Source of the DNA: Pseudomonas sp. DG56-2
GTDB lineage: Bacteria; Pseudomonadota; Gammaproteobacteria; Pseudomonadales; Pseudomonadaceae
Direction: 5' to 3'
Length of the DNA stretch: 64,000 nucleotides
Assembly: GCF_004803755.1 (NCBI RefSeq)
Contig: NZ_CP032311.1
Coordinates: forward strand, 308,501 to 372,500
Part shown: piece after piece, positions 34,876 through 43,087 of the stretch
How positions within the stretch are numbered: position 1 is the first letter of the stretch
Layout of the letters: every line of letters begins with the position of its first letter
Notes under the pieces: model-generated
Told to the model about the DNA's origin: nothing
Database searches by the model: none
Seen by the model: the letters and a program-made list of their open reading frames with translations, nothing else
Position numbers and translations under genes: made by a program

Positions 34876-35841
34876 TCAGTCGCTGAAGGTCATGCCGTGT
34901 TTGGCTTTGGTGGTTTTCACCGCCTCAAGTACAGCCAGCAGGCAATCATCACGATAGCGCTCCAGCGCGCTTATGCTGCGCTGGCCCAGTTGCTCGCTGG
35001 TGCCTTCGACCACGGCATCGATCAGGCCTTCAGTCAGCTCCGGCGCCGGCAGGTAGGTCCAGGGTAGCTGCAGCGCCGGGCCAAACTGCGCCATGAAGTG
35101 GCGCATGCCAGCGTCGCCGCCGGCCAGGGTGTAGGTTAGAAAGGTGCCCATGAATGACCAGCGCAGGCCTGCGCCAAAGCGAATTGCATCGTCGATTTCA
35201 CCGGTCGTCGCCACACCGTCGTTGACCAGGTGCAGGGCTTCGCGCCATAGCGCTTCGAGCAGGCGGTCGGCAATGAATCCCGGGACTTCCTTGCGTACAT
35301 GCAGGGGGCGCATACCCAAGGCGGTATAGACGGTTTTTGCAGCTTCGATGGCTTCAGGGGCGGTTTTGTTGCTGCCCACTATTTCCACCAAGGGCAGCAG
35401 GTACACCGGGTTGAACGGGTGACCGACCACGCAGCGTTCAGGGTGGGTTGAAGATTCATAGAACTCGCTGGGCAACAGTCCGGAAGTGCTCGAGCCGATC
35501 AAGGCGTTGGGCTTGGCGGCGGCGCTGATCTTGCTGTGCAGGTCGAGCTTGAGATCAAGACGCTCCGGGGCGCTTTCTTGAATGAAGTCGGCATCACATA
35601 CGCACTCCTCGATGGTGCTGACAAACCGCAAGCGTTGTTGTGAAGCTCCCGCTGCCAGACCCTGTTGCTCCAGCGTCGGCCAGGCATTGGCAATGCGTTT
35701 GCGCAGTACGGCTTCAGCGCCCGGTGCCGGATCCCAGGCCACTACATCAAGGCCATGCGCCAGGGCGCGAGCTACCCAGCCGCTGCCGATCACGCCACTG
35801 CCCAATGCTGCGAATGTCTTGATTTCGGTAATAAAGCTCAT
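34876..35841 (-). CDS. cdhA: L-carnitine dehydrogenase CdhA
   Basis: A 321-residue 3-hydroxyacyl-CoA dehydrogenase-like enzyme that oxidises L-carnitine to 3-dehydrocarnitine with NAD+. The NAD loop is [17 protein letters not shown] near residue 15, with Asp36 (VVAWDP) for the adenine ribose. The catalytic His lies in [19 protein letters not shown] and the C-terminal domain includes [18 protein letters not shown], typical of carnitine dehydrogenases. It lies 15 bases after cdhC in transcription order. Confidence 0.92.
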   Translation of the reverse strand: MSFITEIKTFAALGSGVIGSGWVARALAHGLDVVAWDPAPGAEAVLRKRIANAWPTLEQQGLAAGASQQRLRFVSTIEECVCDADFIQESAPERLDLKLDLHSKISAAAKPNALIGSSTSGLLPSEFYESSTHPERCVVGHPFNPVYLLPLVEIVGSNKTAPEAIEAAKTVYTALGMRPLHVRKEVPGFIADRLLEALWREALHLVNDGVATTGEIDDAIRFGAGLRWSFMGTFLTYTLAGGDAGMRHFMAQFGPALQLPWTYLPAPELTEGLIDAVVEGTSEQLGQRSISALERYRDDCLLAVLEAVKTTKAKHGMTFSD

Positions 35842-35856
35842 TTCTCACTCCACTGA

Positions 35857-36741
35857 TCAGCGACGGCTCAGGTTCATTTTTGCCCGGCCTTCGGCTGGGG
35901 TAAGGACGCGGGCACCAAGACGGCTGAGGATCTGGGTGGCGCGCTCGACCAACTGCCCGTTGCTGGCCAGGACGCCTTTGTCCAGGTACAGGTTGTCTTC
36001 CAGACCTACCCGTACGTTGCCGCCGAGCAGGACTGCTTGGGCCGCCATTGGCATCTGCATGCGACCAATGCCAAATCCGGCCCAGGTCACGCCAGCTGGC
36101 AGGTTGTCGACCATGGCTTTCATGGTGGCGGTGTCGGCTGGCGCTCCCCACGGGATACCCAGGCACAGCTGGAACAACGGATCGTTGAGCAGGCCTTCCT
36201 TGATCATCTGCTTGGCGAACCACAAGTGCCCGGTGTCGAAGATCTCCAGTTCGGCTTTCACTCCCAGCTCGGTAATGCGTTTGGCCCCGGCCCGCAATTG
36301 CGCGGGCGTCGAGACATAGATGCTGTTGCCGTCGCCAAAGTTGAGGGTGCCGCAGTCGAGCGTGCAGATCTCCGGCAACAGCGCTTCGACGTGCGCCAGC
36401 CGTTCCAGCGGGCCGATCAGATCGGTGCCGCTACCAAACTCAAGGGGTGTTTCACCTGGGCCAATTTCCAGATCGCCGCCCATGCCGGCAGTGAGGTTGA
36501 CGATGATGTCCACATCGGCTTCACGGATGCGCTCCATTACCTCGCGGTATAGCGCTACGTCACGGCTGAAGCGTCCGGTTTGCGGATCGCGAACGTGGCA
36601 ATGCACCACGGTTGCACCGGCCTTTGCCGCTTCCACGGCGGCTTCGGCAATTTGCTTGGGGGTAACCGGGACCAAGTGACTCTTGCTGGCAGTGTCACCC
36701 GCGCCGGTCAGGGCGCAGGTAATGATGACGTCGTGGTTCAT
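35857..36741 (-). CDS. cdhC: 3-dehydrocarnitine cleavage enzyme CdhC (BKACE family)
   Basis: A 294-residue beta-keto acid cleavage enzyme (DUF849). Zn ligands are in [16 protein letters not shown] near residue 46, with [11 protein letters not shown] and a later basic and Glu region completing the site. It condenses dehydrocarnitine with acetyl-CoA to release acetoacetate and betainyl-CoA. The ATG at 36741 has AGGAAG upstream; the upstream extension of the frame runs through the REP sequence and is rejected. Confidence 0.9.
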   Translation of the reverse strand: MNHDVIITCALTGAGDTASKSHLVPVTPKQIAEAAVEAAKAGATVVHCHVRDPQTGRFSRDVALYREVMERIREADVDIIVNLTAGMGGDLEIGPGETPLEFGSGTDLIGPLERLAHVEALLPEICTLDCGTLNFGDGNSIYVSTPAQLRAGAKRITELGVKAELEIFDTGHLWFAKQMIKEGLLNDPLFQLCLGIPWGAPADTATMKAMVDNLPAGVTWAGFGIGRMQMPMAAQAVLLGGNVRVGLEDNLYLDKGVLASNGQLVERATQILSRLGARVLTPAEGRAKMNLSRR

Positions 36742-36750
36742 GGCGGCTTC

Positions 36751-36775
36751 CTGTAGGAGCGGGCTTGCCCCGCAA
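36751..36775. repeat. Single REP unit between cdhC and caiX
   Basis: CTGTAGGAGCGGGCTTGCCC followed by CGCAA is one REP arm in the 43-base gap between caiX and cdhC. It may reduce read-through or protect the caiX message so that the binding protein is made in excess over the enzymes. Confidence 0.7.
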
Positions 36776-36784
36776 TGGGATCTG

Positions 36785-37729
36785 TCAGTTGGCAGTGAGC
36801 TGAATATTTTCGGCAGCCGGTTTGCCATCGAAGGTGGTCACTCCCTCAAGCCAGCGCTTCTGGTCTTCAGGGTGATCCTTGAGCCACTGACGGGCGGACG
36901 CCAGGGCGTCTTTGTGGTCGAGCAGCGGTTGCATCATGCGGCTCTCGTCTTCGGCAGTGAATTTGAGGTTGGTCAGTAGCCGGTTGGCGTTCGGACAGCG
37001 CTCGGCGTAATCCGGGGCGGTGACGGTCCAGACCGTGGCCCGGCCCTCATCCGGACCAAGGGCGTCTTCGCTGCCGCTGAGGTAAGCCATATCGATATTG
37101 ACGTTCATCGGATGCGGCGCCCAACCGAAGAACACCACCGCCTGCTTGCGGCGTACCGCGCGATCTACAGCGGCGAGCATGCCGGCTTCGCTGGACTCCA
37201 CCAGCTGGAACTTGCCCAGGCCGAACTGGTTCTTGGTAATCATCGCCTTGATTTGAGTGTTGGCGCCGGAGCCAGGCTCGATTCCATAGATCTTGCCGCC
37301 TAGCTCTTTCTCGAATTTGGCGATATCGGCAAATGTCTTCAGGCCTTTGTCTGCCAGGTACTTGGGAACTGCGAGGGTCGCACGGGCGTCATCCAGGCTC
37401 GGGTTATCGAGAACTTTGACGTGTTTGGCAGTGACGAAGGGGGTGATGGTCTGCGTCATGATCGGGTTCCAGTAACCCAGGAACATGTCCAATCGGTCGT
37501 CGCGGATACCGGCGAAAATGATCTGTTGCGAGGCACTGGTCTGCTTGGTTTTGTAACCCAGGCCGTCAAGCAGAACCTGGGCCATGGCACTGGTGGCCAT
37601 GACGTCGGTCCAGTTGACCACGCCAAGGCGTACGTCTTTGCAGGCGGCGGGTTCGGCGGCTAACAGGGGAGTGGCGATTGTGGCGCTGAGGGTGAGGGAC
37701 AACAGGCTGCGGCGGATCAAGCTGTGCAT
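36785..37729 (-). CDS. caiX: Carnitine-binding periplasmic protein CaiX
   Basis: A 314-residue ProX/ChoX-type binding protein paralogous to CbcX. The signal peptide [20 protein letters not shown] is cleaved after LLA or a nearby site. The mature part has [31 protein letters not shown] and [10 protein letters not shown], the tryptophan-rich quaternary amine site. GGAGAG precedes the ATG at 37729. No ATPase or permease lies beside it, so it probably delivers carnitine to CbcWV. First gene of the carnitine operon, divergent from cdhR. Confidence 0.9.
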   Translation of the reverse strand: MHSLIRRSLLSLTLSATIATPLLAAEPAACKDVRLGVVNWTDVMATSAMAQVLLDGLGYKTKQTSASQQIIFAGIRDDRLDMFLGYWNPIMTQTITPFVTAKHVKVLDNPSLDDARATLAVPKYLADKGLKTFADIAKFEKELGGKIYGIEPGSGANTQIKAMITKNQFGLGKFQLVESSEAGMLAAVDRAVRRKQAVVFFGWAPHPMNVNIDMAYLSGSEDALGPDEGRATVWTVTAPDYAERCPNANRLLTNLKFTAEDESRMMQPLLDHKDALASARQWLKDHPEDQKRWLEGVTTFDGKPAAENIQLTAN

Positions 37730-37810
37730 GGTGGCTCTCCAACGGCAGTGCATATTGTTATGGGGCCGGTCTCTGCGGACCGTTTACACACGCTACGCGG
37801 GTCGCGGGGT

Positions 37811-37852
37811 TGTAAAACGCACGGTGGCGACTAAAACTTGCACGCTGGCGAC
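37811..37852. promoter_or_regulatory. 21-bp-spaced direct repeat, candidate CdhR operator
   Basis: TGTAAAACGCACGGTGGCGAC (37811-37831) is followed by a near-copy ending CACGCTGGCGAC (to 37852). The cores GCACGGTGGCGAC (37819) and GCACGCTGGCGAC (37840) start 21 bases apart, the spacing of tandem AraC-family half-sites on one DNA face. It lies 21 bases before the cdhR ATG and 82 bases from the caiX start. Confidence 0.65.
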
Positions 37853-37872
37853 CAGCCAAGAGGGAGCATTCA

Positions 37873-38820
37873 ATGTCGCAATTGATCCAGTTTCTTCTCC
37901 TGCCGGGATTCTCTGCCATGGGTTTCATCTCGGCGGTGGAGCCCCTGCGAGTTGCCAATCGCTTCAGTGCTGCGCTTTATCGCTGGAGCGTAGTCAGTAT
38001 TGATGGCGGGCCCGTCCAGGCCAGTAATGGCATGTCGATCAACGCCGACGGCGTTCTGGGACGAGAGGCGGGCGCGAGTTTGTTGCTGGTGGTTGCCGGC
38101 TTCGAGCCGTTGGCCTGCTTTTCGTCGGCGATGCAGCAAACCTTGCGTCGTCTCGACCGCGATGGTGTGGTGCTCGGCGGTATTGATACCGGCGCGATGG
38201 TGCTGGCGCAGGCAGGTCTGCTCGATGGTCATCGGGTGACCTTGCACTGGGAGGCCATTGAAGCGTTCAAGGAGCGCTATCCGCGTCTTGAGGTGACGCA
38301 GGAACTGTTCGAGATCGATCGCCGGCGCATCACCTGTGCCGGTGGTACTGCTTCAATCGATCTGATGCTCGACCTCATCGCCCAGGCTCACGGCAGTGAA
38401 CTGGCTGTGCAAGTGTCTGAGCAATTCGTGCTTGGCCGCATACGTCAGCGCCAAGACCATCAACGCATGCAGATTGCGACACGCTACGGGATCAGCAACC
38501 GCAAGCTGGTGCAGGTGATCAGCGAGATGGAAAAGCATACCGAGACGCCGTTGAGCACGCTGGAGTTGGCGTCCAAGGTGATGGTGACCCGACGTCAACT
38601 CGAGCGACTGTTTCGCCTGCATCTGGACGATACCCCGGGCAATCTGTACTTGTCGCTGAGGTTGGAGAAAGCCCGCCAACTGTTGGCGCAGACCGACATG
38701 AGCGTCACTCAGATCAGCCTGGCTTGTGGCTTCGAATTACCGTCCTACTTTGCCCGACGCTACAAACGTCAGTTCGGCAACTGCCCACGCGAAGAGCGTC
38801 GATTGATGCGTGCTCATTAG
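37873..38820 (+). CDS. cdhR: Carnitine catabolism regulator CdhR
   Basis: A 315-residue GATase1-like AraC-family activator related to GbdR. The DJ-1-like sensor spans residues 1-185 (IQFLLLPGFSAMGFISAVEP, GGIDTGAMVLAQAGLLDGHR) and the AraC HTH pair 210-312 (TLELASKVMVTRRQLERLFR, QISLACGFELPSYFARRYKR). It is expected to sense carnitine and activate caiX-cdhCAB. GGGAG lies before the ATG at 37873. Its stop overlaps the convergent gene by four bases. Confidence 0.9.
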   Translation: MSQLIQFLLLPGFSAMGFISAVEPLRVANRFSAALYRWSVVSIDGGPVQASNGMSINADGVLGREAGASLLLVVAGFEPLACFSSAMQQTLRRLDRDGVVLGGIDTGAMVLAQAGLLDGHRVTLHWEAIEAFKERYPRLEVTQELFEIDRRRITCAGGTASIDLMLDLIAQAHGSELAVQVSEQFVLGRIRQRQDHQRMQIATRYGISNRKLVQVISEMEKHTETPLSTLELASKVMVTRRQLERLFRLHLDDTPGNLYLSLRLEKARQLLAQTDMSVTQISLACGFELPSYFARRYKRQFGNCPREERRLMRAH

Positions 38821-39458
38821 ACGTCAAGGAGTTGATCGAGCGTGGCAAATTTGTCGAGCTGGTCCTGCACTTTTTTGCGCTGGGAGTTGAATGCATCTTT
38901 GTCGAACACGGCTCCCAGGTGATCGAGCTCCAGTTTTAGTCGAGTCTTAGGGGCATCAGGGTCGTGAGTACACAGCACATGAAACAGAATGGCCGTCAGG
39001 GGTTCGCCAGGATCCGCTGCCAGGGTGATACTCAGGTGTGTCGAGCTGGTGTACTTCCGATACAGGTTGTCCTCCGACGCCTGCATTTCATTGAAAGCAT
39101 TTTTAGCCGCAGCGTGAAAGCTTGATTTTGCTGTCTGCGGGGGAGGAAGCCAGCCTTCGAAGACGTCTTTTAGCACATCGTCAGATGGGTTGTAGGGAAT
39201 CGCTTTGCGGGTGTGTTCGATCAGTTTGAAGCCAAGTTCTTTCAAGGTTTCCAGGAAACTGGCAAACCATTCCTTGGCCTGTATCTCCCGGACGAATCGG
39301 TCGTTGGCGATCAACTGCGCCAAGCGCAGGCATTGATACGTGTCCTCGACCAGGTCGGTGACAAGCCCTGCCTCCTGGCTGATTGATAGGGGCGAAGAGA
39401 ACAGCGCCGTACTGGGCATGTCCTGGGTGTTGGCGTTGGGGGGGAGACTTTGTGTCAT
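38817..39458 (-). CDS. Uncharacterised protein, paralogue of the next gene
   Basis: A 213-residue soluble protein of unknown function. Residues 45-77 align without gaps to residues 52-84 of the protein encoded at 39526-40242, sharing the pattern R-L-x2-L-x-A-N-x2-F-x4-Q-x2-E-W and later L-x3-G-(W/F). The C-termini also align (F-x3-R-K-x-V-x-D-x-L, ending LDV/LDI). The start at 39458 (MTQSLPPNANTQDMPSTALF) has AGGTGA upstream; a GTG at 39521 is the alternative. Probably cotranscribed with its paralogue, 67 bases apart. Confidence 0.65.
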   Translation of the reverse strand: MTQSLPPNANTQDMPSTALFSSPLSISQEAGLVTDLVEDTYQCLRLAQLIANDRFVREIQAKEWFASFLETLKELGFKLIEHTRKAIPYNPSDDVLKDVFEGWLPPPQTAKSSFHAAAKNAFNEMQASEDNLYRKYTSSTHLSITLAADPGEPLTAILFHVLCTHDPDAPKTRLKLELDHLGAVFDKDAFNSQRKKVQDQLDKFATLDQLLDV

Positions 39459-39525
39459 GGCGTCACCTGAAGCCGTTGAGTTGGCGTCAGGCCAGGCATC
39501 AACAGGTTGATACCTGGCCACAGGC

Positions 39526-40242
39526 TTAGATATCCAGATCGAGGATGTCGTTTGCCTGGCTGGCGAGCTTGTCGCTCACCGCTTTGCGCATGGCTTCGAA
39601 CTGGCGAACGCTGAAGGAGCCTTGCTGCGATGCACGGTAGACTCGAGTGTTGGACTTGTTGACTTTGCGACCTATGGAGCCTTGGGCTTTTTCTGCCTTG
39701 TCGTAGCTCATCTGGACGCTGGTCATGTGCATGACTGGCAAGCCTTGCGGGGTCATCTCACACGCTGCTACCTGGAGGGTGCTCGATTTACCCGAAACGC
39801 TCAGGCTGCTTTCCTCCAGCAGGTTCTGGGCTTTTGGCGTGCTCACGGTGACTTCGAAGGCACGCTTTACACACCGGGACAGACGATGATTGTGACCAAG
39901 GCTGACAGTGACGATATGCGCGGCCAGTGCGGCTGCGGTGATATCTTCTTTGTCGATAGCCTCTTCGGCGTGGGCTGCGCCGGTCAAGGTCCAGCCAAAT
40001 TTGCCCAGGCCGTCGTTGTAGTAGTTGTACCACTCGCGCTGTTGAGTTTCCTTGTCGAACTTTTTGTTGGCCGACAGGTTCATCAGGCGCATACCCGCCA
40101 GCACATCTTCTGCCACACCGGCCGGTACGTCAGGTGCGAAGATACACACGGTGTTGGCGACCATCAGTACGCGATCTTCGCCCTCTTTCTTCAGCTTCTC
40201 GATTGCTTTGTCCATGTCGGCTTGAGTGATGCTGGTGCTCAT
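39526..40242 (-). CDS. Uncharacterised protein, paralogue of the previous gene
   Basis: A 238-residue soluble protein (MSTSITQADMDKAIEKLKKE). It shares with its neighbour the N-terminal helical block around residues 50-85 (VLAGMRLMNLSANKKF, EWYNYYNDGL) and the C-terminal RKAVSDKLASQ block. The middle differs and contains TVSLGHNHRLSRCVKR. No signal peptide, membrane helix or catalytic motif is recognised. An AAGGA site precedes the ATG at 40242 rather than the upstream in-frame ATG. Likely first gene of a two-gene unit; function unknown. Confidence 0.65.
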   Translation of the reverse strand: MSTSITQADMDKAIEKLKKEGEDRVLMVANTVCIFAPDVPAGVAEDVLAGMRLMNLSANKKFDKETQQREWYNYYNDGLGKFGWTLTGAAHAEEAIDKEDITAAALAAHIVTVSLGHNHRLSRCVKRAFEVTVSTPKAQNLLEESSLSVSGKSSTLQVAACEMTPQGLPVMHMTSVQMSYDKAEKAQGSIGRKVNKSNTRVYRASQQGSFSVRQFEAMRKAVSDKLASQANDILDLDI

Positions 40243-40369
40243 ATCCAGGTTCCTTAACGTCAGATTCATGGCCTGCCTCAGGAAGAGCGGCCTGGGAGTG
40301 ACTTTGTCGGAACCTGCCGAGCACTTTCAGCAGCATGTTTTTCCATGCGCCGGGACTTTGGGACGAGCC

Positions 40370-40789
40370 TCAGCTGTGTTTGAGCAACAACGCACAGGCG
40401 CTCTTGTAGGCTTCGTGCTGGTACTTGTTCAGCGAGCCTGGCAACTCGAAATTATGTTTCTTGGCTTGCGCACTGACGGTCTGTGGTGAGACCAGTTCCA
40501 CCGTACAGTTATCCAGCAGTTGCAACACGCCTTCGATCTTGAAGGTTGTCGGGCCGCCAGCGAAATCGCCTTTCTTGCTGCGCTTTTTGATCGCCAGATG
40601 GCTGATGCCGTGCTCGGCAAAAAATTGTCGGGCCTGATTGGCGAAGGCTTTGACGTTTTCCGCCAGCTCGTCGTTTTCAAGCGCGATCTTTTTTGTCGCC
40701 AAGGCAACATGCACCGGATTGGCGCCGTCCAGCGTGGCGACGGCGAGCAGCGCCTCGCTGCCTTTAATTTCAATTCCGCAGATTTTCAT
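40370..40789 (-). CDS. DUF3010 family protein
   Basis: A 139-residue DUF3010 protein. The N-terminus MKICGIEIKGSEALLAVATL followed by acidic residues, and LAIKKRSKKGDFAGGPTTFK, suggest an RNase H/RuvC-like fold, as in other members of the family. No function is established. It lies seven bases after the LprI-like gene on the same strand, probably cotranscribed with it. Confidence 0.8.
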   Translation of the reverse strand: MKICGIEIKGSEALLAVATLDGANPVHVALATKKIALENDELAENVKAFANQARQFFAEHGISHLAIKKRSKKGDFAGGPTTFKIEGVLQLLDNCTVELVSPQTVSAQAKKHNFELPGSLNKYQHEAYKSACALLLKHS

Positions 40790-40796
40790 ACTGTTC

Positions 40797-41204
40797 TCAA
40801 TCGGAGTTCTGCAGCCCCAGGGACTGCAAGTATTCGGAGCGATCGTCGCTACGTTGCGCCAGGCAGGTGTTCATTGCCGTCTCAAAGGATTTACCCGGGG
40901 CCTGGTCGAAGGTTTCGACTTGGCAGTCGGCGTCACGTAGCTTTTTCCAGAGGTTTTGTGCGTTGCTCAAGCGTTGGCTGACTTCGCTGATCTTCGCACT
41001 CTGGCCGGCGAATTGTTCCTTGATCCGGTCCAACAGGTCGGCAAGCGCGGCGTTGAGCTCCCGTTCTGCGCTGGTGCGGCTGAACAGTGCGCAGTCATAG
41101 CTTTGCTGGTCGGTCTCGACGTTGTCACACGGAGTACTGTCCTCTTCAGTGGCGTTAGCCCCCAAGGCCAGCGTAGCGAGCAACAGCCCAATTATCGTTT
41201 TCAA
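40797..41204 (-). CDS. Secreted LprI/DUF1311-like protein, TTG start
   Basis: A 135-residue exported protein. The signal peptide LKTIIGLLLATLALGANA (initiated with Met) begins at the TTG at 41204, with GGAGGA seven bases upstream; no ATG fits as well. The mature domain has the LprI N-terminal or DUF1311 layout: CDNVETDQQSYDC, ELNAALADLLDRI, LWKKLRDADCQVE and a last Cys in NTCLAQR, giving two disulfides. Relatives include lysozyme inhibitors and cell-envelope proteins; the role here is unknown. Confidence 0.7.
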   Translation of the reverse strand: MKTIIGLLLATLALGANATEEDSTPCDNVETDQQSYDCALFSRTSAERELNAALADLLDRIKEQFAGQSAKISEVSQRLSNAQNLWKKLRDADCQVETFDQAPGKSFETAMNTCLAQRSDDRSEYLQSLGLQNSD

Positions 41205-41365
41205 GCAGACATCCTCCCCCCGGAACATGAAGACGAATTCTCTCTCAGCACCTTGCGAAAGAACAGTATTGGTGAGCACCGATAAGCGTATTTGGGGCGA
41301 CCCATGCAGACTGCGGCGACGGCGCTGGTGAAAATGAGGTGCAGCCCTGCGAACTCCCCCCCCTT

Positions 41366-41407
41366 TGACGCTTTCGGCAATTCCCCTGTCGTTTTTGCAT
41401 CGGGGCG
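41366..41407 (+). promoter_or_regulatory. Candidate activator half-sites upstream of the dgc operon
   Basis: TGACGCTTTCGGCAATTCCCC (41366) and TGTCGTTTTTGCATCGGGGC (41387) begin 21 bases apart and share TG(A/T)CG, the TT and the CA positions. They lie about 100 bases before the dipeptidase-like gene, where GbdR control of the dgc operon is expected. The match is partial, so this is a suggestion only. Confidence 0.35.
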
Positions 41408-41489
41408 ACCTGATCCCTAGGCATATGCTGGCCCTAAAGCGCCGGCACAAGATTTGGCGCAACCCAACTCAAAAAAAGGGGACCGCCTG

Positions 41490-42467
41490 ATGAGCCCAGC
41501 CGAGTTACACGCCGACAGCATCGTTATCGACGGGCTGATTATTGCCAAATGGAACCGTGAGCTGTTCGAGGACATGCGCAAAGGTGGCCTGACTGCCGCC
41601 AACTGCACGGTGTCGGTCTGGGAGGGCTTCCAGGCTACGGTCAACAATATTGCTGCCAGCCAGAAACTGATCCGCGAGAACGCCGACCTGGTGATGCCGG
41701 TGCGTAGCACTGCCGATATCCGCAAAGCCAAGGGACTGGGCAAAACTGGGATCCTTTTTGGCTTTCAGAATGCCCACGCTTATGAAGACCAGATCGGCTA
41801 CGTCGAGGTGTTCAAGCAGTTGGGCGTCGGTATCGTGCAGATGTGCTACAACACCCAGAACCTGGTCGGCACCGGCTGCTACGAGCGTGACGGAGGCTTG
41901 TCGGGTTTCGGTCGTGAAATCGTCGCTGAGATGAACCGTGTGGGGGTCATGTGCGACCTTTCCCATGTCGGTTCCAAGACTTCCGAAGAGGTCATTCTCG
42001 AATCGAAAAAGCCGGTGTGCTACTCCCACTGCCTGCCCTCCGGGCTCAAGGAGCACCCGCGCAACAAGTCTGATGAGGAACTGAAGTTCATCGCCGACCA
42101 TGGTGGCTTTGTTGGCGTGACCATGTTCGCGCCGTTCCTGGCCAAAGGCATCGATTCGACCATCGACGATTACGCCGAAGCGATCGAATACACCATGAAT
42201 CTCGTGGGTGAAGACGCTATCGGTATCGGCACTGACTTCACTCAGGGCCATGGCCAGGACTTCTTCGAGTACCTGACCCATGACAAGGGCTACGCCCGTC
42301 GTCTGACCAGCTTCGGCAAGATCATCAACCCGCTGGGGATTCGCACCGTAGGCGAGTTCCCCAACCTCACCGAGACCTTGCTCAAGCGCGGCCATAGCGA
42401 GCGCGTGGTGCGCAAGATCATGGGCGAAAACTGGGTCAACGTTCTTAAAGATGTCTGGGGCGAATAA
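41490..42467 (+). CDS. M19 (renal dipeptidase) family protein lacking key zinc ligands
   Basis: A 325-residue TIM-barrel protein of the M19 family and first gene of the dgc operon. The later motifs are present: CDLSHVGSKTSEEV and CYSHCLPSGLKEHPRNKSDE with two histidine ligands, and IGIGTDFTQGHGQD. The usual N-terminal H-x-D (as in DGHND) is replaced by VIDGLIIAKWNRE, and the bridging Glu region reads LFGFQNAHAYED. It is therefore doubtful as a dipeptidase and may act on a methylated amine or peptide-like intermediate. AAGGGGA precedes the ATG at 41490. Confidence 0.85.
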   Translation: MSPAELHADSIVIDGLIIAKWNRELFEDMRKGGLTAANCTVSVWEGFQATVNNIAASQKLIRENADLVMPVRSTADIRKAKGLGKTGILFGFQNAHAYEDQIGYVEVFKQLGVGIVQMCYNTQNLVGTGCYERDGGLSGFGREIVAEMNRVGVMCDLSHVGSKTSEEVILESKKPVCYSHCLPSGLKEHPRNKSDEELKFIADHGGFVGVTMFAPFLAKGIDSTIDDYAEAIEYTMNLVGEDAIGIGTDFTQGHGQDFFEYLTHDKGYARRLTSFGKIINPLGIRTVGEFPNLTETLLKRGHSERVVRKIMGENWVNVLKDVWGE

Positions 42468-42541
42468 GCCGCCAGTCACCGTCTTGCACCCCTGCCACCA
42501 GCGCAGGGGCAGCCAACCAAAATTTCTGGAGTTGAGTTTCC

Positions 42542-43072
42542 ATGGCCAAGATCGCCCCGCAATTGCCTATCGAAGTCGACAGCGAAACCGGTGTCTGGAC
42601 CAGCGATGCCCTGCCCATGCTCTATGTGCCACGGCACTTTTTCGTCAACAACCACATGGGTATCGAGGAAGTACTGGGTGCTGATGCCTATGCCGAAATT
42701 CTCTACAAGGCTGGCTACAAGTCCGCCTGGCACTGGTGCGAAAAAGAAGCTGAATGCCATGGCCTGGAAGGCGTAGCGGTGTTCGAGCACTACATGAAGC
42801 GCTTGTCGCAGCGCGGCTGGGGGTTGTTCAAGATCGAGGATATCGACCTGGAGAAAGGCACCGCCAGCGTCAGGCTCGAGCACTCGGCATTCGTCTATGT
42901 GTACGGCAAGGTCGGGCGCAAGGTCGACTACATGTTCACCGGCTGGTTTGCCGGGGCCATGGACCAGATCCTGGCAGCCCGCGGTAGCTCCATTCGTACG
43001 GTCGCCGAGCAGGTCTACGGCGGTTCGGAAGAAGGCCACGATGACGGCCTGTTCATCGTCAAGCCGCTGTAA
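42542..43072 (+). CDS. DUF5943 protein of the dgc operon
   Basis: A 176-residue protein (MAKIAPQLPIEVDSETGVWT) of the DUF5943 type, with a 4-vinyl reductase-like (4VR) small-ligand fold suggested by the ALYKAGYKSAWHW-like and RLEHSAFVYVYGK regions. It precedes dgcA by 15 bases and is retained with dgcAB in Pseudomonas as I recall. It may assist folding, cofactor delivery or ligand sensing; function is not established. No cysteine pair is arranged for a zinc site of the classic 4VR type apart from isolated residues. Confidence 0.75.
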   Translation: MAKIAPQLPIEVDSETGVWTSDALPMLYVPRHFFVNNHMGIEEVLGADAYAEILYKAGYKSAWHWCEKEAECHGLEGVAVFEHYMKRLSQRGWGLFKIEDIDLEKGTASVRLEHSAFVYVYGKVGRKVDYMFTGWFAGAMDQILAARGSSIRTVAEQVYGGSEEGHDDGLFIVKPL

Positions 43073-43087
43073 GTCGAGGATTTCTCC

